Positions 20,389 through 30,503 of a DNA stretch of 64,000 nucleotides are shown here, one piece after another. Location: NCBI GenBank assembly GCA_900323505.1, contig OOIN01000024.1, positions 620,001 to 684,000 of the forward strand. Direction: 5' to 3'. This stretch comes from Ustilago trichophora (Eukaryota > Basidiomycota > Ustilaginomycetes > Ustilaginales > Ustilaginaceae). Numbering within the stretch: the first letter of the stretch is position 1; each line of letters begins with the position of its first letter. Position numbers and translations under genes: made by a program. Below the pieces are notes generated by a model. That model made no database searches. It had not been told where the DNA came from and saw nothing but the letters and a program-made list of their open reading frames with translations.

Positions 20389-21364
20389 GTCAAGGAGAAA
20401 GGCGGTAAGAGAGCGCCATATCCTGAAAGAAGGTATTCAGAGCGTTTGAGGTGGTGAGTCGTTAGGTGTGAATGATGGAGAGAGAGAGAGAGAGAGGAAG
20501 AGTGTTGGGCTCAGTCATTTTCAAGGGTCCAACGTTGCCGTACACCAACCGCGTCTTGTTGGATTTGGGCGTCGCCTCCACAATCGGCGCACAAGATTTC
20601 AAGATGTTAGATCGACTTAAATACCGGAAGCGAGGCTGGCAAAAAAAAAAATTGAATTGAAAAAAAAAAATACAAAATTCTCAAGGCAAGTCCAACGACC
20701 CTGTTCCTTCTGATGTTCTGGTCTGTGAATGCTGTCTTCGATTGAGGTATCGATACTAGATTTCACAACTTCGAGCGAAACAGTAGCGAAGGGGAGAGAA
20801 AGGAAAAAAAGAGAGGAAGGAAGGAAAAGGGGGAATGTACAACGAGAACTTGCGTCCTAGATCATGGGATCGCCAACGAAGGGCGTACCTCTATCTACGA
20901 CGCACCCATTCCCATCGTCGCACGGTACCCTGGTTTAGAGGGTGATGTGGTATGATTCTCCGTCCAGCATTACGGCCTCGTACGGTCCTCGGCGGTCCTG
21001 CTCCGTGGAGGAAGGATTGCCAGTGCGAAGAGGTGCTTTTATTGTGGACGGGGTGCGTACCCCTTCCTAGGGGGGTACGACTTAGCGTTAAGGAGAGGAA
21101 GGAAGAAGTTGACGACGATGAGCAGCGCTTTTTGTATCCTCGAGCCAAATTACACCAAATTACAGCAAAAGCAGAGCTGCGGAAGGACAAATTTTTGGCA
21201 AAAAAAATGGCATAGAGTAAAATACTCTTGTCGGCCGGAAAACAAAAGAGAGAATATTGCCTCCACACTCGGATTGGGTTGGCAACCGATTTCAGGGTCC
21301 AAGCCCTTGTACTCTCTCTACTCTCTTGCTCGTCTTGATAACTACGACAACAAACGGCTTCAAG
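20389..21364. promoter_or_regulatory. Divergent promoter region of MGS1 and the SR140-like gene
   Basis: 976 bases. It contains a GA microsatellite (20478-20496) and two A runs near 20641-20670. The frame upstream of the SR140-like start is open back to 21257 but contains no earlier ATG. Confidence 0.5.
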
Positions 21365-23851
21365 ATGTCATCAGGTGGCAGTGGAAGCTATCCTCATCGT
21401 CCGTATCGTCTCTCCAGAGTTGACTTGGGGGCGGATGAGGATAATGCTCATCTCGATTACTCTGGTCAAGCAGGTCCTAGCAACCCTTCTCGACACATGG
21501 CTTCTCGACCCTACTATGATCCACGCAGCTCTCGCTCTCATCATACCTACCACGACCTTGACAGTCCCTCTCACCACCAAACTGCATCGCACAGAGCAGA
21601 TCGCACCAAAAAAGGATACCCACATCCACCTCGATCTCCAATTCAGCAGCGTACCACACCCTCACCCGAACCAGATAAAGACGTCCTCGCCTACATCCGT
21701 GCACAGGCCCAACACTCTTCCTCCAGCAACGAGGAACAGCGCATTGCAGAACAGCTCAAGAGGCAGAAATTCCAGCACGGCGCAGGCACAGTCAAGTCTC
21801 GTGTGCAAAAGGAAAGAGAGGCAGAAGAGAGGAAGAAGAAGCAGGCCGAGCAAGATGCTGCCAAGGCATATGACGAGTTTGTTGCTGCTATGGGAGGGGA
21901 CGTTGCAGATTCATCTGACCAGGCCAGCTCCAATTTCACGAAAAAGCACACGGGATTCGTAGCAGCAGGAGGAAAGGCCTATGTTGGGTCTCGTTCAGAA
22001 GCTTCTCCCGCAGTCAAGCCCACTCTGAGCAAAGACGTCAGACAAGAACGCGGCGAGAGTGGAGGCAAAGCACCGCTCAAACGAGTCAGCACTGCCTTCC
22101 AAGAGGACGAAGATAGTCCAGATGAAGCAGCTTCAATCGCCACCCTTACGCGGAAGGAACCGCAGCGAAAACGTCACGCAGCAATGTCGAGCTTCCTCTC
22201 CGAGCTGCAAACAGAGCAAGCCCAACGCGAATCACGGCTGTCCACCTTGGCTTCGACCACCAACAAGTCCATCTCGACACTTCTCGCACACGAAACTCTC
22301 AGCAAACCTGGCTCGAGGGATCTCGTCTCTGATCCGCTCACCACAAATATCTGCATCGTATCTCTGCCACCCCATGTAGATGAGCGCGCGGTGGGAGATT
22401 TCTTCAGGCAATGGGGGGATGTGGCGACGGTGAAAATCATGTGGCCGAGGGGGGAGCAGAGAGAACGAGTCGGAGGGTTGACGGGCTTTGTAGCGTTTAT
22501 GACGAGAAGCGAGGCCGAATACGCGTTTAAAGAGGCAGATGGCGCAATGTGGGGTGGCACAAGAGTGAAATTGAGCTGGGGTAAAGCTATGCCGCTTCCC
22601 TCTAGGGCAGCTTATCCCATGTCACGAGAAAAGCGCAGGGAGGAACGGCAAGCTGACGAGGAGAGCGGTTCCAAAAGTAGTCTGCCGAAGCTTGTCATTC
22701 GCCATCGTCGTACTGACACCACCAAGATTAATACCAAAGAAAAACTGAAACAGGAGGTGGAAAGAGAGTATGGCGAGACGCAACGGCTCTTTATCGAGAC
22801 GGTGGCATCCAGAATACGCAGCAATGGTGCGCATTTCGAGCAAATCTTGCGCGAACGAGAAGCGGACAACCCCAAATTTGCATTCTTGCATCAGGAAGGT
22901 TCCATCCTGTTTCACTACTTTCGCGTCTTTCTCGATCCGCACTATACTCCACTTTCATCCAACCTGGATGATGTGTCCACTTTTAGCGATGCAGGAAGCG
23001 ACGAATTGTACTCGACAGATTCGGGCGAAGAATCTGAGAACGAACGACTGCATTTATCGCGTCCCTTTACCAGTACAAGTGCAACTGGGTCCACCGCACT
23101 CGGCGCCTTATCCAGACGGCGGCTGACTTGCATGCTCCGCTCACTCACTTTACGGCGGGAGCGCATAGCTCGGGTAACAGCTTTTGCCCTGGATCACGCT
23201 GCAAGCTACACCCACGTCGTGTCTCTCCTCACTTCGTCCTTGTTGCAGCCTTCCACTCCGATTCCAAGGAAACTCGCCCGATTGTACGCGCTGAGTGATA
23301 TACTGCACAATTCGGGAAGCCCAATATCGAATGCCTGGAGGTACAGAGCCGCGTTGGAGGCCCAGTTGCCATTGGTATTTGCTCATCTAGGGATGGTGGC
23401 GAGGAGTTTTACGGGTAGGATGAAGAGGGAGGAGTTTAGGGGAAAGTGCGGGGCGGTGTTGGAAATATGGGAAGGATGGATTGTGGTGAGCCCGCATGTG
23501 TTGGATAGATTGAGGAGGGTTTTTGATTGCCCGCCTGTGTTGCCGAGATTGAAGATGAGGGAGGCAGATGAGGAGGAGGAGGATGTGGATGGGGAGGCGT
23601 TGGAGAGTGAGAATGTTGCAGCTGCTGCTCGGATGACCAAGTCGATGGGAGCTAAGGTCGGTGGTGAAGAAGAAGAAGATCTGGATGGGGAAGCCCTGGA
23701 TGTCGACCCTCCTACAGATGGTCCTCGGCCACAGGACGCCATACAGGACGCCATAAAGGAGCACGTCGACGGAGAACCACTTCTCAACCCCAGTCTTATC
23801 GGCGAGCAGAACATGGAGGAGGAAGAGGATTTGGACGGGGAAGCGCTCTGA
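21365..23851 (+). CDS. U2 snRNP-associated SURP/SR140-like splicing factor
   Basis: A single exon encodes 828 residues starting at ATG 21365 (MSSGGSG). Domain order matches U2SURP/SR140. An N-terminal region has FVAAMGG-type sequence, and the RRM is at about 328-405 (NICIVSLPPHVDE, GLTGFVAFM). The SURP module is at about 470-525 (FIETVASRIRSNGAHFEQ, FLHQEGSILFHYFRVFL), and a CID-like domain is at about 588-718 (LYALSDILHNSG, FRGKCGAVLEIWEGW). It should act in the nucleus with the U2 snRNP during spliceosome assembly. The C-terminus carries four acidic DGEAL/DGEPL repeats (about residues 741, 773, 801 and at the very end), comparable to the DGVPL motifs I recall in the human protein. Confidence 0.93.
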   Translation: MSSGGSGSYPHRPYRLSRVDLGADEDNAHLDYSGQAGPSNPSRHMASRPYYDPRSSRSHHTYHDLDSPSHHQTASHRADRTKKGYPHPPRSPIQQRTTPSPEPDKDVLAYIRAQAQHSSSSNEEQRIAEQLKRQKFQHGAGTVKSRVQKEREAEERKKKQAEQDAAKAYDEFVAAMGGDVADSSDQASSNFTKKHTGFVAAGGKAYVGSRSEASPAVKPTLSKDVRQERGESGGKAPLKRVSTAFQEDEDSPDEAASIATLTRKEPQRKRHAAMSSFLSELQTEQAQRESRLSTLASTTNKSISTLLAHETLSKPGSRDLVSDPLTTNICIVSLPPHVDERAVGDFFRQWGDVATVKIMWPRGEQRERVGGLTGFVAFMTRSEAEYAFKEADGAMWGGTRVKLSWGKAMPLPSRAAYPMSREKRREERQADEESGSKSSLPKLVIRHRRTDTTKINTKEKLKQEVEREYGETQRLFIETVASRIRSNGAHFEQILREREADNPKFAFLHQEGSILFHYFRVFLDPHYTPLSSNLDDVSTFSDAGSDELYSTDSGEESENERLHLSRPFTSTSATGSTALGALSRRRLTCMLRSLTLRRERIARVTAFALDHAASYTHVVSLLTSSLLQPSTPIPRKLARLYALSDILHNSGSPISNAWRYRAALEAQLPLVFAHLGMVARSFTGRMKREEFRGKCGAVLEIWEGWIVVSPHVLDRLRRVFDCPPVLPRLKMREADEEEEDVDGEALESENVAAAARMTKSMGAKVGGEEEEDLDGEALDVDPPTDGPRPQDAIQDAIKEHVDGEPLLNPSLIGEQNMEEEEDLDGEAL

Positions 23852-24164
23852 TTTCCCATTCCATACCTATCGCTCGCACGATAACCACTTGTCAGTCCGC
23901 CCTAATATACCACTCAACCTAGCTTGAATACCCTCTAGCCACACCATCTCACAGAACGAAGGGTCCAAAGACGTAGACCGGAATCAGCTCTCACCACAAC
24001 ATTCCATACCCCACCCAACCCATCCTGAAACGCGGCCCACTTTTACCCATCCTCAAATCTCACCGCCGAACCACTCACCACACCACAAACACTATAATTC
24101 TTTCTAAACAAAACCACACGCCCCGTCTTCCAACACAAAAATCAAATTGCATCACTTTATACAC
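23852..24164. other. Convergent 3' region
   Basis: 313 bases between two convergent stop codons. The sequence is C/A-rich on the plus strand and contains no repeat or gene that I can see. Confidence 0.5.
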
Positions 24165-25982
24165 TTAGGCGTCAAACGTTACACCCTGAGCGAGTGCCAC
24201 CTGACTACTGTAATTGACGGTGCTGGTTGCCCATCTGCAATACTGTTTCCATGCATCTCCTCCGCACTCTCTACCCCAACCTGTTGCCTTGTTACCACCA
24301 AAGCCCGCTCCCACTTCAGCGCCACTTGTGCTTACATTTACATTTACGATTCCGCAATCGCTTCCCAGGGCGCCCTGCCATTCGCCAATGTTGGTCAACT
24401 TTGACGTAAACAAACTGGAGCTCAAACCCTGTCTAACAGAGTTATTCAACTCGATGGCCTCCTCCAATGTGTCAAAGATGGCCACGTTTAGGATGGGTGC
24501 AAAGACTTCTTCTTGGAAGATCTTGTCTTTGCAAGAGGATGGCATAGTGATAGCTGGCAATACGTAGTTGCCCTTTGCTTCCACAAGGTGTTTGGCAAGG
24601 CCCGGGCAAGAGGGTGAGGAAGGACCAAACAGGATTTTGCCACCGGAAGAACGGATTGTGTCCAGTGTTTCCCAGTACTTCTCCACCGCCCTCTTAGAGT
24701 GCAATGGTCCACAGAGGATGGATGATTCGGTAGGAGAGCCAATGAGATTCTTCTCCTGGAGACTCTTGTAAAATTTGACGAGTCGCTCGAGGAATGCGTC
24801 AGCTACACCTCGCTGCAAGAGGAGTCTTCGAGTGGTGGTGCAGCGTTGACCGGCGGTTCCAACTGCAGCAAAGGCTACTCCGGGGACGGCTACATCGAGA
24901 TTGGCATCGTCGAGAACGATGGCTGCGTTGTTTCCGCCGAGTTCGAGCAGGATTTTGCCAAGACGGGCGGCTACGTCCTGGGCTACGATCTTGCCAATGT
25001 GCTCCGAGCCGGTGAAGGAGGTGAGCTGGACACGATCATCGCGAGTCAGTGCTTGACCAGTCTCTACGTCACCGCAGACGAGGGCAGCAAGCGCTGTGGG
25101 GAGGTTATGCTTCTCGAGCACCTTGATGAGGAGCTTTGTGGTAGCAATCGCCGTAAGAGGCGTGGTTGGACTAGGTTTCCAAATCGTTGCATTACCACAA
25201 ACAAAAGAAAGGCAAAAGTTCCATCCATGCACAGCCACGGGGAAGTTGAAAGCGGTAATGACGCCTACGAGACCCAAGGGGTTGGGAATCTCGTAAATGA
25301 CATGTCCAGGACGTTCCGAGGGCAAGACGTTACCCTTGATGGAACGGGATAGGCCCACGGCCATGTCGGCGACATCAATGACTTCTTGAACTTCTCCTTT
25401 GCCTTCGGAGAGAACTTTGCCCATTTCGTACGAGATGAGGGCACCGAGGGCATGTTTGTGCTCGAGGTAGGCGGTGCAGATGTCCTTCATGACGGCGCCG
25501 CGAGTGGCGGCGGGAATCTTTGCGAAAATGCGCTGGGCAGAGTGGGCTGCAGCGAGGACGGAGGAGACTTGGGAAGAGGTGGCGCAAGAGACGGTGGCGA
25601 GGGTTTCACCAGTGGCAGGGTTGAGAGAGGTGAGTGTCGAGGAAGACGAGGCGCCATGTTGCCAGGTACCGTCGAAAACGCCTTCGATGCGAGAGCCGGG
25701 CGCGGGGAGGTCAAGGGCGGAAAAGATTTCGGAGAGGCTGGTTGGCTCGGCATTGGCAGTGGCGGTTTTGGTTGGAGCAGCGGGGGCAGCACCCTGCTTA
25801 GGAGTGGCGATGGGCTCAGGCATGATGATTGAGCAGCTATATGTGGCAAGGTTGAGCTGTGTTGGAGAATGAGCAACAGTCCAACCGATAAAGGAGGAAA
25901 AAGGAATGTTCTCAATCTTTGAGCTGGGCTCAAAACACGTTCTTATATCACGTCCAGCGCGAATAGTTCTCAGCACAAACAT
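24165..25982 (-). CDS. ALDH7 family aldehyde dehydrogenase (alpha-aminoadipate semialdehyde dehydrogenase type)
   Basis: A single exon encodes 605 residues from the first ATG or 552 from a second ATG at 25823 (MPEPIATPKQ). The catalytic glutamate (LELGGNNAAI) and cysteine (GTAGQRCTTTRR) are 34 residues apart, as usual in the superfamily. ALDH7-specific features are AFNFPVAVHGWN, VNVNVSTSGAEVGAGFGGNK and the ending GGDAWKQYCRWATSTVNY. ALDH7A1 (antiquitin) oxidises alpha-aminoadipate semialdehyde to 2-aminoadipate in lysine degradation and also handles betaine aldehyde and lipid aldehydes. The first 20 residues after the upstream ATG (four Arg, one Asp) look like a mitochondrial presequence, so two starts may give two locations. 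It is divergent from a DUF1338 2-oxoadipate dioxygenase gene, which supports the lysine role. Confidence 0.92.
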   Translation of the reverse strand: MFVLRTIRAGRDIRTCFEPSSKIENIPFSSFIGWTVAHSPTQLNLATYSCSIIMPEPIATPKQGAAPAAPTKTATANAEPTSLSEIFSALDLPAPGSRIEGVFDGTWQHGASSSSTLTSLNPATGETLATVSCATSSQVSSVLAAAHSAQRIFAKIPAATRGAVMKDICTAYLEHKHALGALISYEMGKVLSEGKGEVQEVIDVADMAVGLSRSIKGNVLPSERPGHVIYEIPNPLGLVGVITAFNFPVAVHGWNFCLSFVCGNATIWKPSPTTPLTAIATTKLLIKVLEKHNLPTALAALVCGDVETGQALTRDDRVQLTSFTGSEHIGKIVAQDVAARLGKILLELGGNNAAIVLDDANLDVAVPGVAFAAVGTAGQRCTTTRRLLLQRGVADAFLERLVKFYKSLQEKNLIGSPTESSILCGPLHSKRAVEKYWETLDTIRSSGGKILFGPSSPSCPGLAKHLVEAKGNYVLPAITMPSSCKDKIFQEEVFAPILNVAIFDTLEEAIELNNSVRQGLSSSLFTSKLTNIGEWQGALGSDCGIVNVNVSTSGAEVGAGFGGNKATGWGRECGGDAWKQYCRWATSTVNYSSQVALAQGVTFDA

Positions 25983-26164
25983 TCACTTGACAAGCTCACA
26001 CGGATCTCTACCATCACACTGACCACCAATAGGATGGGTACGAGGCAATACGACCAAGGTGAGCAAGTACCAACTATCAGCTTCTCAGTCACCGGAGGAA
26101 AAAGAAAACGACAGGTGGAGCAGGGAGCCGAGCCGGCAGAAACTGACAGCCTTGGCAATTCACC

Positions 26165-26186
26165 TACTGTACTGTACAGTACAGTA
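26165..26186. repeat. Perfect 22-bp palindrome of pentamer units
   Basis: TACTGTACTGT followed directly by its exact reverse complement. It is the most symmetrical copy of the dispersed pentamer and lies 183 bases upstream of the ALDH7 start at 25982. Confidence 0.9.
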
Positions 26187-26456
26187 TCATCGCATATAGC
26201 GGGCTGCTCCAAATCAAACGCTTTATCCGGTCTGATAACCACTCCAACTCGCTTCATTTGCCACGTCGATCTGGCCAGTCAGACAGACTCTCATCCCATC
26301 TGAGGGTCACGTTACACACTGACTGCAACACTTGTGCTTTGTGCTTTGTGGTTGGGGTGACAAGAAGGGACCCTGCATGACGGCACGCGCACTCACCCTC
26401 ACACATGCCGACGTCAAACCACGAATTGTAAATCGGCAAAAAGCCGAGTGAGCCAA

Positions 26457-26475
26457 ATTCGGCATTTTGCCGAAT
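26457..26475. promoter_or_regulatory. Inverted repeat, possible operator
   Basis: Arms ATTCGGCA and TGCCGAAT separated by TTT form a perfect 8-bp inverted repeat. The CGG...CCG symmetry is what many fungal Zn2Cys6 factors bind. Regulatory function is inference only. Confidence 0.45.
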
Positions 26476-27457
26476 CTCAACCTTCGCAATTCCCCCGAGG
26501 CGGCCAAAATACACCACCACCCCTGTCCGACAAACAGTACAACGACCAAAAGCAATCTCGGCATTTCACCGTGTATCAAGCCTCCCCACATTCTCCTTAG
26601 CTAGTAGTCGTCCGTTGGTAAGCAAAGTGCAAGAGTGTCTACGTGTGTCATGACAATCGGTGTTGATTTGTGCTTTTTTTTTTTTTTTTTTTCTTTCTTG
26701 TGGTGTTAAGGGATTTTAAGGGGAGGAAGCGCGGTATTTTGGCTTGGGTTGTCGAATACTGCCGCACCCTCTTTGCGTTATCATCTGACGTCCCCTCTTT
26801 GGTGGTGCATTTGGCGATTGAGCCTCGTTTCATTCCGTAGTCATCTTTTGGAGATAAGCTCAGCTATACCGTACACATCTTGTTTCCAGCTCTCAAGAAA
26901 GTCGGTGCAGGTGTCACATTGGATCCCCCCGAACAAGTAGCCGAACCTCAAACATTGTGTATGTGTGTAATGCGGGTTGCTGTGAGAGTATATCAAACCC
27001 CTTCATCTCTGACACTCAACTCCCCGAGCGCACTGTACTCCATTGCTCTCTTAACTCCACACTTTTTCACCGTGTCACTTCTTCACTGGAGCCTCTGATG
27101 GTCTCGTACTTTGGTCTCTGATTGCCTGTTATGTATGGCACAACAAACCGATACACCTTTGTATCCAGTCCAAGCTCACACATCTCCACAACCCAACAAC
27201 AACAACAACATCAACATCATCATCATCAAGCCGTGGTGCAACATCAACATCTTCCTCTACCATCACGAAGAAGAGATAGCGATCGGTGTGACGTGCATCA
27301 TTCCGTAGCCCAGCTGTATTTGCGAACTTTACCCAGTTTGGAAGCTCTACCTCGAAGGAGCGATAGCGATACGCTTACCATTCGAAGAGAATCACGCCAT
27401 CGCAAGAGATCTTGTTCAAGTAGCAGCAAGCATCAGCAGTCAAGCAAAGTCGTCGAG

Positions 27458-29170
27458 ATGGGGTCTTCTGAAGTTGTACCTGGTCCAACAAACGTCCGTT
27501 TGGTAGGAGCAAAGTCTCCTACCGTTCCGACTTTTAATCCTTCAGCTAGTTTCCTCCAGTCTCAACAGGGGAATTTTCCAGCTTTAAGCAGTACAGATGA
27601 GAGCGAGATCTCTTCTTCCTCGTCGACCGCTTCTTGGTCTGCCAAGAGCAAGAGCATAACTTCGACGCAGCTGCGGGCATTTCTCGCGTCTTCCATGTCG
27701 AGCATGTACCGAACGGAGGTGCCGCTGTATGGCGATTTGCTGTCGATTATTTCGTCCGTCAATTCGAGCGTGATTCGCTCCAATCCGGACGTCATTAGCG
27801 ATGACGAAATTAGCAGGCTCAACGTGGAGCGTCATGGAGCGATTCGAGTTGGAACGGAAGCAGAGCTATCGTTGCTATCGCGAATCTTTAGGATCTTTGG
27901 CATGCATCCTGTGGGCTACTACGATCTGGCAAAGGACGCAGGGCTGCCGATTCACGCAACAGCATTTCGACCCGTGGGCAGGGAGAATCTGGTTAAAAAT
28001 CCTTTCAGAATCTTTTGCAGTCTGTTGAGGATGGACCTGATTCAAGATTTGCCCACGAGGAGGTTGGCAGAGGAGCTTCTTGCGAAACGTCAAATTGTGT
28101 CGCAGCGATGCGTAGAGCTGCTGGTCAAGGCGGAAAGCGCACTGCCAGAGGAGAAAGAGATTGAGGTGAGGATCGCCGGCTTAAGCAGAAGCGAGGCTCT
28201 CGAGTTTGTAGAGAGGGTGGTCGACATTTTTGCCTGGCACCCCGATACGCCTGTTTCGATGGCTCAGTACAAGATGTTGGCCAAGAGTCATCCGCTGGTG
28301 GCAGACATTGTAAGTTTTAGGGGGCCTCACATTAATCATTTGACGCCAAGGACGTTGGATATCGATCAGGTGCAGAGGATGATGGTGTCGCAAGGGATCG
28401 ATGCAAAGGATGTGGTTGAGGGACCACCACGTAGGACCAACCCGGTGTATTTGAGGCAGACGAGCTTCCATGCGCTTTCAGAGGAGGTCAAGTTCTTGGG
28501 TGCGGCAGAGGGTGGGGTAGAAGAGGGCAAACATAAGGCTAGGTTTGGTGAGATCGAGGCTAGGGGTCAGGCACTGACGAAAAAGGGGAGTCGACTATAC
28601 GATGCATTGATGGCCAAAGTTGCGAAAGTGAAGAGGGCCAAGGAGGAGGAGAGGGGTGAAACGGGGGTAGGTAAGGAGGAATGTGTACAGATCTTGGAAG
28701 AGGTGTTTGGGGATGGATTCCCGGATGAGAAGGATGCGCTGTTGAGGGAAGGGTTGGGATACTTTATGTTTAGCGTTCGAGATCAGAATTTGGCCAAGCA
28801 AATGGCGATCGGATCGGGTCTCAAGTCGGGATGCGAGCTGTTGGCGGACATGGTACAGGCAGGAGGTTTGGATGCGGAGCCGATCACGTATGAAGACTTC
28901 CTCCCCGCTTCGGCAGCCGGTATCTTCCAGAGCAACCTTCCTCAAACTGCCACCGCTCGCCCCACCTCTGCTCGATCCGAAGCGAACTCGGACGAGCACA
29001 ATGGGAAACTGGACGACAAGGAAGCAAGACGCAAACTGGAAGCGGCAGTAGGTGGTGAAATTCTGGACTATTTCACGCTGTACGCCGAGCAGCAGAGACA
29101 AAGCCTTGCCGAGGTGGCCGCTGCGATTGGCGTCGAGCTGCACGCTCTTGCAGATACAAGTACGGTCTAG
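27458..29170 (+). CDS. 2-oxoadipate dioxygenase/decarboxylase (HglS, DUF1338 family)
   Basis: From the ATG at 27458 the product is 570 residues. The same frame continues upstream to an ATG at 27131, which would add a Gln/His/Ser-rich leader of 109 residues. The DUF1338 core is clear: FRIFCSLLRMDLI, FAWHPDTPVS, the signature HINHLTPRTLDIDQVQ, EGPPRRTNPVYLRQTSF, and FGEIEARGQALTKKG. Members such as Pseudomonas HglS use Fe(II) to turn 2-oxoadipate into D-2-hydroxyglutarate with loss of CO2. His126 with Arg130 (HGAIR), His291/His294 and Glu365 are the likely metal and substrate residues by comparison with HglS from memory. The divergent ALDH7 gene makes the preceding lysine-degradation intermediate. 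The function call is strong at family level; the choice of start is not settled. Confidence 0.9.
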   Translation: MGSSEVVPGPTNVRLVGAKSPTVPTFNPSASFLQSQQGNFPALSSTDESEISSSSSTASWSAKSKSITSTQLRAFLASSMSSMYRTEVPLYGDLLSIISSVNSSVIRSNPDVISDDEISRLNVERHGAIRVGTEAELSLLSRIFRIFGMHPVGYYDLAKDAGLPIHATAFRPVGRENLVKNPFRIFCSLLRMDLIQDLPTRRLAEELLAKRQIVSQRCVELLVKAESALPEEKEIEVRIAGLSRSEALEFVERVVDIFAWHPDTPVSMAQYKMLAKSHPLVADIVSFRGPHINHLTPRTLDIDQVQRMMVSQGIDAKDVVEGPPRRTNPVYLRQTSFHALSEEVKFLGAAEGGVEEGKHKARFGEIEARGQALTKKGSRLYDALMAKVAKVKRAKEEERGETGVGKEECVQILEEVFGDGFPDEKDALLREGLGYFMFSVRDQNLAKQMAIGSGLKSGCELLADMVQAGGLDAEPITYEDFLPASAAGIFQSNLPQTATARPTSARSEANSDEHNGKLDDKEARRKLEAAVGGEILDYFTLYAEQQRQSLAEVAAAIGVELHALADTSTV

Positions 29171-30503
29171 AAGCAAGATGCTGCTTGACAGACAGAGAGA
29201 GAGAGAGAGATAAGATGGTGGGTTTGTTTACTGTACAAGTTGTGCCACGTGCGAGAGAGGTGTCAATGGTTATCTAACGCGATACATAGGTCACAGTGAT
29301 ACAGTCGAGAAGCCTGAACTTTGATACGATGTGGGCGTGATGATGGCAAGGGCAGAGAAAAGCGGAGTGCAGATGAGATAGCGGCGAAAAAGAAAAAGAG
29401 AGACAGAAAGAGGCGGCCGAGATTGCTATCGTCCCGTGCTGTCTACATTGTGGTAACCGATATACAGTAGGGTCTGATGGAGGGTACCACGCGAGCATTC
29501 ACAGAAGCACACATACAGAAGCACACACACATCCACACATATCTACAAAACAACGATACAGTATCCCCTTGATGCTGTACAGTAGCAACGAGAATGACCA
29601 AGTGTGGGGTAAACTTTCAGGCACAAACCGTCCACCTTAGCTTTGAAGTTCTTATCGGCTAAACGTCGAGCATATTCAAGTGAGAAACGCAAACTCGGCC
29701 GTGCTTGCGGAGAAAGTGGTGGATTGAGGACCAATCAAATATTGGCGTTATTTCCACGCGGGAACTTGACCGTTTTCCAACCAATCAGAGTCGCAAAACT
29801 ATGGCTTTGTTTGGTTTTTGACTGATAAGAAGAGCCTCTTGGCATCATACTGTACTGTACTCAGTATAGTAGTGTAGAGCGAGCGGTATGTCAAAAAATG
29901 AATCAAAAAAGCGGGATGGCAAGAGAATCGGGTGGTTATCTTTGCCACACCGCCCCGCCTTTTTTTTCCTTTTCCTTTTGGACTTTGTCAGTTACTACTG
30001 TGCTGGCGCACAGAGATAGAGAGAAACAAGACAGACTCGCTCGAGTTACCGCTGCTCGCTCTTTGAACTTCCTTGTGATACGGGGCAAAGCTGGACTTGC
30101 CTTTGACTCCATCATCACCCTTTCTGTCCTGTCAAAGCCGGTAACAAATCGCCACGCGAGCAATCGAGCTCTTATCTGTGTTGTGCGAGATATCCATACG
30201 GTCTTTGCAGCTGTGCATTACTGTACAGTACAGCCGCCGTAAGGGATCACCTTTGTGTGGTGTCAGCCTCCCTTGTCGTATGCATGACATCTGACTTGAG
30301 ACCAGACGCTGGCTTTCGCTACATACATATAGACCGCCCTTGTTCGAGCTCTGTTCATTGGATCACATCTCCCAACCATCTTTTTCCCCTTCCCTCCTTC
30401 CTCGACTATCATACCCTAGAGACATTTTTCTTCCACCCTTCTTACGACATCACACTACGCTTCTACTTGAGCAATCTTTTGCTAGAGAGATACCAACGAC
30501 ACG
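29171..30503. promoter_or_regulatory. Region between dioxygenase gene and nucleobase permease
   Basis: 1.3 kb. It contains a GA microsatellite after the upstream stop (29193-29211) and at least four copies of the dispersed pentamer (29228-29238, 29574-29586, 29847-29868 and a 12-bp palindrome at 30219-30230). The permease promoter should lie in its right half. No gene is supported. Confidence 0.5.

Larger units (their letters stand above)
25983..27457. promoter_or_regulatory. Shared promoter region of the ALDH7 and 2-oxoadipate dioxygenase genes
   Basis: About 1.4 kb between the divergent starts. It contains a 22-bp perfect palindrome built from TACTG/CAGTA units (26165-26186), an 8+3+8 inverted repeat ATTCGGCA/TGCCGAAT (26457-26475), and a smaller CGGC/GCCG pair at 26433-26445. 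A T run lies near 26677-26692. The end next to the dioxygenase gene is rich in CAA/CAT triplets that can be read in frame from an ATG at 27131. Confidence 0.6.
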
